Source: an uncultured Eubacteriales bacterium (GTDB taxonomy: Bacteria > Bacillota > Clostridia > Christensenellales > Borkfalkiaceae). Taken from it: a DNA stretch of 13,198 nt. The stretch lies in the NCBI GenBank assembly GCA_905210545.1, contig CAJLXC010000039.1:1-13198 (forward strand), read 5' to 3'. Below, piece by piece: positions 1 through 7,625 of the stretch. Under the pieces are notes generated by a model that was given only the letters and a program-made list of their open reading frames with translations, had not been told where the DNA came from and did not search any database. The translations under genes were made by a program, and so were the position numbers. Every line of letters begins with the position of its first letter. The first letter of the stretch is position 1.

Positions 1-19
1 TTTTAAGCCGTTTTTGACC

Positions 20-2665
20 TTATTTGGTCGCCCTCGGATTACGGATATTCGCCTGGGCGGCGGCAAGACGAGCGATAGGCACACGGAAGGGCGAACAGGA
101 CACGTAATCGAGACCGATTTCGTGACAGAACTCTATTGACGAGGGATCGCCGCCGTGTTCTCCGCAAATGCCGCAGTGCAAGGATTTTCTCGTTGCTCTG
201 CCCATCTCGACAGCCATCTTCATAAGCTTGCCTACGCCGACGGTATCGAGTCTGACGAACGGATCGGATTCGTAAATCTTCGCGCCGTAATATGCGGGAA
301 GGAACTTGCCTGCGTCGTCGCGGGAGAAACCGAACGTCATCTGCGTTAAGTCGTTGGTGCCGAAGCAGAAGAACTCCGCTTCTTTCGCGATTTCGTCGGC
401 GGTGAGAGCCGCTCTCGGAATCTCTATCATAGTGCCGACTTCGTATTTAATATCCGCTCCGGCTGCCTTGATTATCGCGTCTGCGGTAGCGACAACGGTC
501 TTTTTGCAATAAGCGAGTTCTTTAACTTCGCCGACAAGCGGAATCATAATTTCGGGAACGACGTTCCATTCGGGATGACGCTTTTTGACCGCGATAGCCG
601 CTTTGATAACGGCTTTGGTCTGCATTTCCGCGATTTCGGGATAAGTAACCGCAAGGCGGCAACCTCTGTGTCCCATCATCGGGTTGAACTCGTGGAGGGC
701 GTTGCAGATTTCTTTGATTTCTTTAACGCTCTTGCCCTGAGCGAGCGCGAGAGCTTCTATATCGGCATCTTCGGTCGGAACGAATTCGTGCAGCGGGGGG
801 TCGAGGAATCTTATCGTAACGGGCTGACCTTTAAGCGCTTCCATAAGTCCTTCGAAATCCGCTTGCTGCATCGGTTCGATCTTGTCGAGAGCTTTTCTTC
901 TTTCTTCTACGGTTTCGGAACAAATCATTTCGCGGAACTTATCGATTCTGCCGGGGCCGAAGAACATATGCTCGGTACGGCAAAGACCGATACCCTGCGC
1001 GCCGAGATCCGCCGCGCGTTGCGCGTCTGCGGGGGTATCCGCGTTCGTTCTCACGCCGAGTTTTTTATATTTATCGGAAAGCTGCATAATGCGTCCGAAA
1101 TAACCGCTGTTGGGATCGACGGGAACGGTTTTGATTATACCGTCGTAAATCTTGCCGGTAGAACCGTCGAGAGAGAGTTCGTCGCCTTCGTGGAAAACCT
1201 TTCCGCCGAGTTCGAAGTATTTTTCGTCTTCGTGCATTTTGATTGCTTCGCAACCGGAAACGCAGCACGTACCCATACCTCTCGCAACGACCGCCGCGTG
1301 AGAAGTCTGACCGCCGCGGACGGTAAGAATACCCTGCGCGAATTTCATGCCCTCGATATCTTCGGGAGAAGTTTCGAGACGAACGAGAATAACTTTTTTG
1401 CCCGCTTTGCCTTCTTTTACGGCGTCTTCGGGAGTGAAAACGATAGTACCCGCAGCCGCGCCGGGAGAAGCGGCAATGCCCTTGCCCACGACGTTTTTCT
1501 TATCCGCGGCTTTGAGAGCGGCGGTATCGAAGGTGGGGTGCAAAAGCATATCGAGAGATTTCGCGTCTATCTGCATAAGGGCTTCCTGTTCGGAAATCAT
1601 ACCCTCGTCGATAAGGTCGCAAGCGATTCTGATTGCGGCGGCGGCGGTTCTCTTGCCGTTTCTGGTCTGCAACATATAAAGCTTGCCTTTTTCTATGGTG
1701 AATTCCATATCCTGCATATCTCTGTAATGATCTTCGAGAGTTTTGCAGACGTCGAGGAATTGTTTATACACGTCGGGAAGAACTTCCGCCATTTTGGAAA
1801 TGGGCATCGGGGTTCTTACGCCGGCAACGACGTCTTCGCCCTGCGCGTTCATAAGGAATTCGCCCATAAGACCTTTTTCGCCGGTAGCGGGGTTACGCGT
1901 GAACGCAACGCCTGTTCCGCAATCGTCGCCCATATTGCCGAACGCCATCATCTGAACGTTTACCGCAGTACCCCAGCTGTACGGGATATCGTGATCCATT
2001 CTGTAAACGTTTGCTCTGGGGTTGTCCCAGGAACGGAAAACGGCTTTTATCGCTTCGAAAAGCTGAACTTTCGGATCGGACGGGAAGTCTTTGCCGAGAG
2101 CCTGTTTATATTTGGCTTTGAATTCTTCGGCAAGTTCTTTAAGGTCGTCGGCGGTGAGATCCACGTCGAACTTAACGCCTTTCTTTTCTTTCATCGCGTC
2201 TATAAGGCTTTCGAATTCCTTTTTGGAAACCTCCATAACGACGTCGGAGAACATCTGAATAAATCTTCTGTAGCAGTCCCACGCCCAGCGGGGATTGCCG
2301 GATTTTTTAGAAAGAACTTCTACGACCTCTTCGTTTAATCCGAGGTTAAGAATGGTATCCATCATACCGGGCATACTCGCTCTCGCGCCGGAACGTACCG
2401 AAACGAGCAACGGATTTTCTTTGTCGCCGAATTTTTTGCCCGTGATTTTTTCGAGCTTGGCGACGTTTTCCATAATTTCGTTTCTGATGCCGTCGTTAAT
2501 CTGTCTGCCGTCCTCGTAATACTGCGTGCAGGCTTCCGTAGAAACGGTAAAACCCTGCGGAACGGGAAGACCGATGTTGGTCATTTCGGCAAGGTTTGCG
2601 CCTTTGCCGCCGAGAAGTTCGCGCATTTTAGCGTTGCCTTCGGTGAATAAGTAAACGTATTTCAT
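20..2665 (-). CDS. ppdK: Pyruvate, phosphate dikinase (881 aa)
   Basis: Cytoplasmic PPDK interconverts pyruvate + ATP + Pi with PEP + AMP + PPi, linking glycolysis and gluconeogenesis. Seen: an N-terminal nucleotide-binding domain (about 1-340, beginning near the GGKGANLAEM motif), a swivelling phosphohistidine domain with GGQTSHAAVVARG (catalytic His456; Thr454 is the residue that PPDK regulatory proteins phosphorylate in other bacteria), and a C-terminal PEP-binding barrel with FGTNDLTQMTFGFSRDD and the catalytic cysteine in HCGICGEHGG (Cys831). Length and residue numbers agree with the Clostridium symbiosum enzyme (His455, Cys831). The frame stays open 35 codons further upstream, but I chose the ATG at 2665: a GGAGG lies 6 nt before it, the family N-terminus begins here, and a promoter lies inside the longer version. 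A second ATG two codons upstream (2671) overlaps the GGAGG. It is downstream of recO but has its own promoter. No PPDK regulatory protein gene is in the window. Confidence 0.97.
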   Translation of the reverse strand: MKYVYLFTEGNAKMRELLGGKGANLAEMTNIGLPVPQGFTVSTEACTQYYEDGRQINDGIRNEIMENVAKLEKITGKKFGDKENPLLVSVRSGARASMPGMMDTILNLGLNEEVVEVLSKKSGNPRWAWDCYRRFIQMFSDVVMEVSKKEFESLIDAMKEKKGVKFDVDLTADDLKELAEEFKAKYKQALGKDFPSDPKVQLFEAIKAVFRSWDNPRANVYRMDHDIPYSWGTAVNVQMMAFGNMGDDCGTGVAFTRNPATGEKGLMGEFLMNAQGEDVVAGVRTPMPISKMAEVLPDVYKQFLDVCKTLEDHYRDMQDMEFTIEKGKLYMLQTRNGKRTAAAAIRIACDLIDEGMISEQEALMQIDAKSLDMLLHPTFDTAALKAADKKNVVGKGIAASPGAAAGTIVFTPEDAVKEGKAGKKVILVRLETSPEDIEGMKFAQGILTVRGGQTSHAAVVARGMGTCCVSGCEAIKMHEDEKYFELGGKVFHEGDELSLDGSTGKIYDGIIKTVPVDPNSGYFGRIMQLSDKYKKLGVRTNADTPADAQRAADLGAQGIGLCRTEHMFFGPGRIDKFREMICSETVEERRKALDKIEPMQQADFEGLMEALKGQPVTIRFLDPPLHEFVPTEDADIEALALAQGKSVKEIKEICNALHEFNPMMGHRGCRLAVTYPEIAEMQTKAVIKAAIAVKKRHPEWNVVPEIMIPLVGEVKELAYCKKTVVATADAIIKAAGADIKYEVGTMIEIPRAALTADEIAKEAEFFCFGTNDLTQMTFGFSRDDAGKFLPAYYGAKIYESDPFVRLDTVGVGKLMKMAVEMGRATRKSLHCGICGEHGGDPSSIEFCHEIGLDYVSCSPFRVPIARLAAAQANIRNPRATK

Positions 2666-2716
2666 TTTCATCCTCCAAAAAATTTCGTGAAAATATAGTT
2701 TTTTTCGGTTTAGTGT

Positions 2717-2735
2717 GCCGAACGCTTCGCTCGGC
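2717..2735 (-). promoter_or_regulatory. 5'-terminal stem-loop of the ppdK leader
   Basis: GCCGAGCG and CGTTCGGC pair over 8 bp (one G-U) around a 3-nt loop. The predicted transcription start falls at the first base of the stem, so the mRNA would begin with a hairpin. Stem-loops at the extreme 5' end are known to stabilise mRNAs in Gram-positive bacteria; that role here is inference. Confidence 0.45.
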
Positions 2736-2741
2736 TGATAT

Positions 2742-2770
2742 ATTGTACAATAAATCGCGATATTTTTCAA
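2742..2770 (-). promoter_or_regulatory. Sigma-A promoter of ppdK
   Basis: Reading the minus strand, TTGAAA (2765-2770) and TACAAT (2742-2747) are separated by exactly 17 nt, which fits a vegetative promoter. The predicted start is near 2735, giving a leader of about 70 nt before the ppdK ATG at 2665. A short inverted repeat, AACCG-N8-CGGTT (2769-2786), overlaps the -35 edge; it has no T-tract on either strand, so it is more like an operator than a terminator. Confidence 0.75.
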
Positions 2771-2793
2771 CCGTTATAGAGCGGTTTTACGAT

Positions 2794-3510
2794 TTAATTT
2801 GAAATTTTTAATAATTCTTTCAAAGAATTAAGTTTTTCTTCCGGTCTTACCGCCAGGTAGAAATCCAGAAGCTTAAGCGCGGCGACCGATTCGCTTGCGG
2901 AGACGGCTTCTCCGCCCTCCGCTTTTTTAAGCGCGTGAAACGTAGAAACCTTTATCTCTCTGCCCGTCCCGCAAAAGCAGTTTTCGCACAGGAACCCGCC
3001 GCGCGTCCAGTCGAAAAAGCAACGGTTTTCGGGCGGATTGCCGCATTCCGTACAGGCGGAAAAGTCGAGCGCGTAACCGGATATTTTAAGCGCGGATATG
3101 AGAAACCTTACGAGCGCGCTCTGCGGCTGTTCTTCGCCGTAAGCGAGACGTTTAAGGCTGTCTACCGCGAGCAGAAAAAGCTCCGCGGAAACCATTTCTT
3201 CTTTCGCGAAACGCCTTATGAATTCCAGCACCGCGCCGCCGCAGTAAAAGCGGTACACGTCGTTTCGCAACGGATAAAAACTGTCCGTAAGGCTCGCGCC
3301 GACGACGGTTCTTTTATCCCCGCGCGAAGAAAACAAAAATTCGGCAAAACAAAAAGGCTCGGAAGCAAATTTCAGCTTTGCTCCTGCCTTTTTTACTCCT
3401 TTTATTTTGGCGGAAACGGTGCCTTTTTCCAGCGTGAAGATATTGAGAATCTTGTCGTTCTCTCCGACCGACACGCCCGATAAAACTATTCCGTTCAACT
3501 TTTCTTCCAT
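2794..3510 (-). CDS. recO: DNA repair protein RecO (238 aa)
   Basis: RecO acts with RecR to load RecA onto SSB-coated single-stranded DNA in the RecFOR gap-repair pathway. Seen: the N-terminal OB-fold pattern (GIVLSGVSVGENDKILNIFT, residues 7-26, then TVSAKIKGVKK), a helical middle part, and a four-cysteine zinc site Cys153-x2-Cys156 and Cys175-x2-Cys178, typical of Gram-positive RecO. Length is normal for the family. The ATG at 3510 lies 5 nt after the yqzL stop and has no strong ribosome binding site, so translation is probably coupled to yqzL. It is the last gene of the yqfC-recO operon, in the same era-yqzL-recO order as in Bacillus. The C-terminal part is divergent, but the family call is secure. 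Confidence 0.93.
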   Translation of the reverse strand: MEEKLNGIVLSGVSVGENDKILNIFTLEKGTVSAKIKGVKKAGAKLKFASEPFCFAEFLFSSRGDKRTVVGASLTDSFYPLRNDVYRFYCGGAVLEFIRRFAKEEMVSAELFLLAVDSLKRLAYGEEQPQSALVRFLISALKISGYALDFSACTECGNPPENRCFFDWTRGGFLCENCFCGTGREIKVSTFHALKKAEGGEAVSASESVAALKLLDFYLAVRPEEKLNSLKELLKISN

Positions 3511-3515
3511 ACAGA

Positions 3516-3632
3516 TTATTTTCTCGTAAGTTTTTTATACAGCATATAATAAGACGGATTGCCCGTTTTTTCAAACATAGCCCACGCGGAATCCGCCGGC
3601 TCGCCGATTCCTTTTCCGTTATCGTTTTTCAT
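3516..3632 (-). CDS. yqzL: YqzL family small protein (38 aa)
   Basis: A 38-codon ORF between era and recO. Its second half, ADSAWAMFEKTGNPSYYMLYK, carries the YqzL signature of a Trp, an F..TG motif and a Tyr-rich YxxYK stretch. In Bacillus and many Clostridia a YqzL protein sits at exactly this place, so motif and synteny agree. An AAGGGGG ribosome binding site precedes the ATG with 3-4 nt spacing. The stop codon is 5 nt before the recO ATG, and the start is 42 nt after the era stop. The function of YqzL is not known; from its position it could serve mainly to couple recO translation to the operon. Basic C-terminus (KKLTRK). No membrane segment. Confidence 0.8.
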   Translation of the reverse strand: MKNDNGKGIGEPADSAWAMFEKTGNPSYYMLYKKLTRK

Positions 3633-3674
3633 ACGCGCCCCCTTATATAGGTAGTATGAGAAACGGAACGGCTT

Positions 3675-4559
3675 TTATGCGTCTTCGTTATAGCCGTGCG
3701 CTTTAATAAGCTTTGCGCTGTTGCGCCAGTCTTCTTCTACTTTTACGTAGGTGGTCAGAAAAACCTTTTCGCCCAGAAATTTTTCCATATCGGCGCGCGC
3801 GAAAGAAGAAACCTCTTTGAGAGCCTTGCCGCCCTTGCCGATTAAAATCGCCTTGTGATTCTGCCTTTCGCAAATTATATCGAGATCGATATCGTATATG
3901 CCGCCGCCCGCTCTTTTTTCAAAACGGTTGACTATGACCGCCACGCCGTGCGGAATCTCCTTGTCGAATTTAAGCAGAATTTTTTCCCGCATTATTTCGG
4001 AGATCATAAATTTCTCCGAACGGTCGGAAATAACGTCATCGTCGAAAATCTTTTCGCTTTCCGGAAGTTTGTCTTTGATGACCTTTAACAATTCTTTTAT
4101 GTTTCTGCCGCGCCGCGCGGAAACCGGCACGACCTCGGCATCAACGTCGCCGAGTTGTTTAAGTTCCGACAAAAGCAGACTTTCCGGCATAATGTCCGTT
4201 TTGGTAAGCACCGCCACCGCGGGAATACCGAGCGACGCGTATTTTTTGATAAGAGAAACGTCTTTTTCCGTAAGTCCGTCGTGCGCGTCGGTAACGAAAA
4301 GAATCAGGTCAACGTCTTCGGCGCAGTCCTCGACGGTTTTTTGCATAACGGAATTCAGCATATTGTCGGCTTTATAAAGCCCCGGCGTGTCCACGAACAC
4401 GATCTGACAATCCTCGCCGTTATATACGCCGCATATTCTGTCGCGGGTGGTCTGCGGTTTTGGCGAAACTATCGCCACTTTTTCTCCGACAAGTACGTTC
4501 ACGAGCGTGGATTTACCCGCGTTGGCTCTGCCGATAACCGCAACGTAACCCGCTTTCAT
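3675..4559 (-). CDS. era: GTPase Era (294 aa)
   Basis: Era is an essential GTPase that binds the 3' end of 16S rRNA during maturation of the small ribosomal subunit. Seen: G1 GRANAGKS (10-17), G2 TTRDR (37-41), G3 DTPG (57-60), G4 TKTD (119-122), G5 SAR (147-149), then the C-terminal KH domain with the GKGG loop (241-244) and VKVEEDWR (272-279). Length is that of ordinary Era. I start it at the ATG at 4559 because its first base overlaps the ybeY stop in an ATGA junction, an AGAGG lies about 7 nt upstream, and the GTPase domain then begins at the usual distance. The upstream-extended frame (to 4589) runs inside ybeY and adds only basic residues. The G1 loop has Ala where Val is commonest (NAGKS for NVGKS), a conservative change. 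Confidence 0.96.
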   Translation of the reverse strand: MKAGYVAVIGRANAGKSTLVNVLVGEKVAIVSPKPQTTRDRICGVYNGEDCQIVFVDTPGLYKADNMLNSVMQKTVEDCAEDVDLILFVTDAHDGLTEKDVSLIKKYASLGIPAVAVLTKTDIMPESLLLSELKQLGDVDAEVVPVSARRGRNIKELLKVIKDKLPESEKIFDDDVISDRSEKFMISEIMREKILLKFDKEIPHGVAVIVNRFEKRAGGGIYDIDLDIICERQNHKAILIGKGGKALKEVSSFARADMEKFLGEKVFLTTYVKVEEDWRNSAKLIKAHGYNEDA

Positions 4560-5134
4560 TCGGAAACCTCTGTCTTTTCTTCGCCGCAAACGGCGTCTTC
4601 GGATTCGGCAAGCTTTTCTTCGGCGGTTTCTTTTTCTGCTTCGCAGGATTTTTTCTTGCCTTTTCGTCCGGACTTTTGCGCGAGAAGCTCCACCGCAGCT
4701 TTCTCTTTTTCTCGCATTTCTTTTTTATCCTCTTCCGTCATGTGGTCGTAACCCATAAGGTGCATAAGTCCGTGAATGATGAGATAATTTCTCTCTTCTT
4801 CTTCGCTATGCCCCAGCTCCTGCGCCTGCGCGCGGATTTTTTCGTCGCACAAAACGATAGATCCGATAAAAATATACTTTCCGTCTAATTCCGTGTTACA
4901 TTTATCGCGTTCTAAAATTTCGCCTTTAATGCCCTCTAAACTCGGAAAGGACAGCACGTCCGTCACGGAATCCACGCCGCGTGCGGTTCTGTTAAGGTCG
5001 GTCATTTCTTTGCCCGACTCGAACACGACTTCCGCTTTTAATTTCGCTTTCTGACCGAGTACCTGATACACGGCGGCGGCGAGCTTTTTAACCTTTAGTT
5101 TTCTCTGCAGACATTCTATTTTAAGTTTACCCAT
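4556..5134 (-). CDS. ybeY: Endoribonuclease YbeY (192 aa)
   Basis: YbeY is a metal-dependent endoribonuclease (UPF0054 family) involved in 16S rRNA 3'-end processing and 70S quality control. Seen: the TDVLSFP motif (58-64) and the zinc site HGLMHLMGYDH, with the three His at 121, 125 and 131 spaced as in H-x3-H-x5-H. The catalytic core ends near residue 152. The last 40 residues are a Lys/Glu-rich tail (KSGRKGKKKS, then acidic repeats) not found in most 150-170 aa homologues; it looks disordered. The stop overlaps the era ATG by 4 nt, a strong sign of coupling between two factors that act on the same end of 16S rRNA. AAGGA lies about 13 nt before the ATG, rather far, and the start is 20 nt after the pgpH stop. 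Confidence 0.95.
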   Translation of the reverse strand: MGKLKIECLQRKLKVKKLAAAVYQVLGQKAKLKAEVVFESGKEMTDLNRTARGVDSVTDVLSFPSLEGIKGEILERDKCNTELDGKYIFIGSIVLCDEKIRAQAQELGHSEEEERNYLIIHGLMHLMGYDHMTEEDKKEMREKEKAAVELLAQKSGRKGKKKSCEAEKETAEEKLAESEDAVCGEEKTEVSE

Positions 5135-5154
5135 AATCGAATAAAAATCCTTCG

Positions 5155-6666
5155 TTATTCCTGTTCGTCGTTCTGAAGATCGGCTTCTTCTTTCTTTACG
5201 TCTATACCTTCTAAGCTTACCGTGGGGTATTCTATGCGTTTATGATACACGCCCGTAAGTCTGTTTACGACGGTATTGATGATTATGTTTATTTCTTTTA
5301 TCGTCAGCTCGCATTCGTCGAACTGCCCCAGCTGCATTCTGTCGCTGACGATTTTTTTAACGGCTTCGCTCACCTTTTCTCTCGAACGGTCTTTAAGCGA
5401 ACGCGCGGCGGCTTCGCACCCGTCGGCAATCATTATAATCGCGGAGATTTTGGTTTGAGGTTTCGGTCCGGAATAACAAAACTGACGAATAGGCACTTCT
5501 CCGTCGGTAAACTTTTTCGCCTTGGCGTAAAAATACCAGATGGGCAGCGTGCCGTGATGCTCTAAACACACGTCTGCGATTTCGTCGGGAAGTCTTGCCT
5601 TTTTGGCGAGAGTATATCCGTCGCGGGTGTGCGCCTTTATTATGTTTGCGGAAAGCTCGGGAGTAAGGTCGTCGTGCGGGTTTTCGCCGTCGGCTTGATT
5701 TTCTTTGAAAAATTCCGGACGACGCAGCTTGCCCACGTCGTGATAATATGCGCAGGTTCTGGCGAGCAAAGCGTCTTCGCCTATCGCGGTAGCGCAAGCT
5801 TCCGCAATATTAGAAACGACTATCGCGTGATTGAACGTACCGGGGGCTTGTTCTATCATTTTTCTGATATACTTGGCTTTATGGTCTGTAAGTTCCGCAT
5901 ATTTAAAGCAGGTAACTTTTTTGAACGCCGATTCGAAAAGCGGCAATAAAATTATAAAGCAGGCAACGGCGAACGGACCGGAAAAGAATCCCGAGATAAG
6001 CGACATCGCTATATCGTCGCCCCCGAAGTCTATCATCGGCAGAGCGATGCAGATAAGCACCGGAATCGATACGGGAAAAGAAAGCGCGAGAAGTTTTCCT
6101 CTCGAATACACGTCCGCAAGCACGTATACGGCGATAACGCCGGAAGCCGTGCCCATAACGAGAAAGAACACGACCGAGTATCCGTTAAGCCAGGTAAGCG
6201 AGCCGGAAAACGCGTCGAACAAAAACGACAGAATACAAAACACGAAGTTTACGAAAATAGCCGTGCGGCTGTTTACCAGAAACAACGTGGTAACCGCCGC
6301 GAAAGCGAACGGACGAACGTAGGAATTAAAATAATTCCCGCTCGTAAAATTGATGAAAAGCCCTATTTCGAGAATAAGAAAAATCATTTGCGAGTTAGAG
6401 GGCGAACGAAGAAAATCTCTGCTTTCAAACAGAAAATACAGCGCGATGACGCCGATAAGCAGGATTAAAACCACGAGAAACGAAAACAACGAATTAAGCG
6501 AGCCGAAGAACTCGTCGAACGGCACGCCGCCCCGACGAGCGTTGAAATATATCGCGGCGATAAACAGTCCCGCGATGATAAAGAAATTTACGACGTATAC
6601 CGCCGCAACCCCCGCCACGTTTTTTCTGCTCCAGGGTAGCAGTTTTAACGATCCTTTGTTATCCAT
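5155..6666 (-). CDS. pgpH: PgpH-type c-di-AMP phosphodiesterase lacking the 7TMR-HDED domain (503 aa)
   Basis: A membrane HD-domain protein of the PgpH/YqfF family, which hydrolyses cyclic di-AMP on the cytoplasmic side. Seen: a first hydrophobic helix at about 17-41, then seven more segments (about 57-80, 93-110, 116-132, 134-153, 162-187, 193-213, 221-245), then the HD domain with His280, His309-Asp310 (YYHDVGKLRRPEFF), His346 (IKAHTRDG), His370-His371 (EHHGT) and Asp415. Spacing between these matches Listeria PgpH (His514, His543/Asp544, His580, His604/605, Asp648) to within one residue, so the active site should be intact. Odd: family members are about 700 aa with a large extracytoplasmic HDED sensor domain between helix 1 and helix 2. 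Here only about 16 residues link them. AAGGA lies about 10 nt before the ATG, which is 5 nt after the yqfD stop. The gene position before ybeY is the usual one, though phoH, normally between yqfD and pgpH, is absent. Confidence 0.92.
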   Translation of the reverse strand: MDNKGSLKLLPWSRKNVAGVAAVYVVNFFIIAGLFIAAIYFNARRGGVPFDEFFGSLNSLFSFLVVLILLIGVIALYFLFESRDFLRSPSNSQMIFLILEIGLFINFTSGNYFNSYVRPFAFAAVTTLFLVNSRTAIFVNFVFCILSFLFDAFSGSLTWLNGYSVVFFLVMGTASGVIAVYVLADVYSRGKLLALSFPVSIPVLICIALPMIDFGGDDIAMSLISGFFSGPFAVACFIILLPLFESAFKKVTCFKYAELTDHKAKYIRKMIEQAPGTFNHAIVVSNIAEACATAIGEDALLARTCAYYHDVGKLRRPEFFKENQADGENPHDDLTPELSANIIKAHTRDGYTLAKKARLPDEIADVCLEHHGTLPIWYFYAKAKKFTDGEVPIRQFCYSGPKPQTKISAIIMIADGCEAAARSLKDRSREKVSEAVKKIVSDRMQLGQFDECELTIKEINIIINTVVNRLTGVYHKRIEYPTVSLEGIDVKKEEADLQNDEQE

Positions 6667-6671
6667 AAAAA

Positions 6672-7625
6672 TTATTCCTTCGGATTTCCGGAATACAAAA
6701 CCCTTTCGTAACTTAAAGTAACCTTATAAATAAATTTACCCGACTCTTCAGTTTTTTCCACCAAAGACGACGCGACGCGTTCTCCGAGCGCGTTTTCCGC
6801 AAAAATCTCCGCGGCGGCTTCTTCGCCGTCTTTATCCGAAACGTATTCGTATATAAAGCGCGACTCTATCACCGCATACGCGAGAACGGATACTTCCGTT
6901 TTAACGTCTTTTATCTCCGCGTAAGGACAAACGAGAACGTCTCCCGCCTTAATCTCTTCGCCGACGGACTTCGCCGCCGTGCCGCGATAAATTCTGAGTT
7001 CTTTTATTATGCCGTCCGCGTCGGATACGAGCGGCAACGGAACGGGCGAAATAACGCCTTCTCCGTTCTCTTTGAGAGCAAGGTCGATTATAAGGCGATT
7101 GCCCTCTTTCCTGCACCTCGCGAAAGTAAGCCGCGGATTATCCGCGAGAATATCCGCCGACAAAGCCCTTACGTCCACGTCGGAAAAACGGGAAAAAACC
7201 GTTATTCCCCGAGAAGAAAGATAATCGGAAACTTCCCTTCTGCAAACCGCGCCCGTGCCTTTATAAGAAAAGCCGAAAATAAAATCGTCCGCAAACGCCG
7301 CCGAGAAAAAGAAAAACGCCGCGCCGAGAACAAGACCGAAGTTGCGGAGCAGAAACAAAAAAGGATAAGCCCTTCCGTATTCTTTCACTTTTTTTATATC
7401 AGTATACCATAAATCCTTGCAAATTGCAAAAAATTTTTCGTCGTCGCAAAATTTTATGCCTATTCTGAGCCTCTTCGCGTCGATTTTTCGCGCGCGATAC
7501 ACGCCGACTCCTTTTTTTTGCAATGAATTTACCAGCCCGTCCGTATTCATGCCGCGCACTTCGTAAAGAGTATAAAGCTCCGCGCCCGTTTTCAGGTTTT
7601 TTCTATCGCTTTTATTTTTCCGCAC
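6672..7625 (-). CDS. yqfD: Sporulation protein YqfD family (317 aa, GTG start)
   Basis: Member of the YqfD sporulation family; in B. subtilis yqfC and yqfD belong to the mother-cell sigma-E regulon, but the biochemical role is unknown. Seen: an N-terminal cytoplasmic part (1-85) with the family pattern of a v.G-type strand and an N-x-L..KGV helix, one strong transmembrane segment (about 87-112, very Phe-rich), and a C-terminal part that should lie outside the membrane. Bacillus YqfD is close to 400 aa, so this one is short. I choose GTG at 7625 because GGGGGA sits 7 nt upstream; it overlaps the last 34 nt of yqfC. A TTG at 7646 would extend it by 7 residues without such a site, and the ATG at 7550 would cut into the conserved N-terminus. 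An internal sigma-A-like promoter lies within the coding region. Confidence 0.82.
   Translation of the reverse strand: MRKNKSDRKNLKTGAELYTLYEVRGMNTDGLVNSLQKKGVGVYRARKIDAKRLRIGIKFCDDEKFFAICKDLWYTDIKKVKEYGRAYPFLFLLRNFGLVLGAAFFFFSAAFADDFIFGFSYKGTGAVCRREVSDYLSSRGITVFSRFSDVDVRALSADILADNPRLTFARCRKEGNRLIIDLALKENGEGVISPVPLPLVSDADGIIKELRIYRGTAAKSVGEEIKAGDVLVCPYAEIKDVKTEVSVLAYAVIESRFIYEYVSDKDGEEAAAEIFAENALGERVASSLVEKTEESGKFIYKVTLSYERVLYSGNPKE
7401..7429 (-). promoter_or_regulatory. Putative sigma-A promoter inside yqfD
   Basis: On the minus strand TTGCAA (7424-7429), a 17-nt spacer and TATACT (7401-7406) preceded by TGG form a good vegetative promoter with an extended -10. It lies in an AT-rich patch of the yqfD coding region, about 735 nt upstream of pgpH. 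It would allow pgpH, ybeY, era, yqzL and recO to be transcribed in growing cells although the first promoter of the operon looks sporulation-specific. Coding constraint makes a chance match possible, so this is an inference. Confidence 0.5.

Noticed and set aside
575..2338. 587-codon open frame on the plus strand, antisense to ppdK
   Set aside because: It lacks a ribosome binding site and promoter, its translation is Phe/His/Arg-rich with no recognisable domain, and it runs through the conserved ppdK coding sequence. It is a shadow caused by codon bias.
2769..2786. AACCG-N8-CGGTT hairpin between recO and ppdK as a recO terminator
   Set aside because: The stem is only 5 bp and neither strand has a T-tract after it. 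It overlaps the ppdK -35, so an operator is likelier.
3314..3574. 86-aa minus-strand ORF covering the yqzL-recO junction
   Set aside because: It is in a different frame from yqzL and recO, which both have family motifs and normal junction spacing there.
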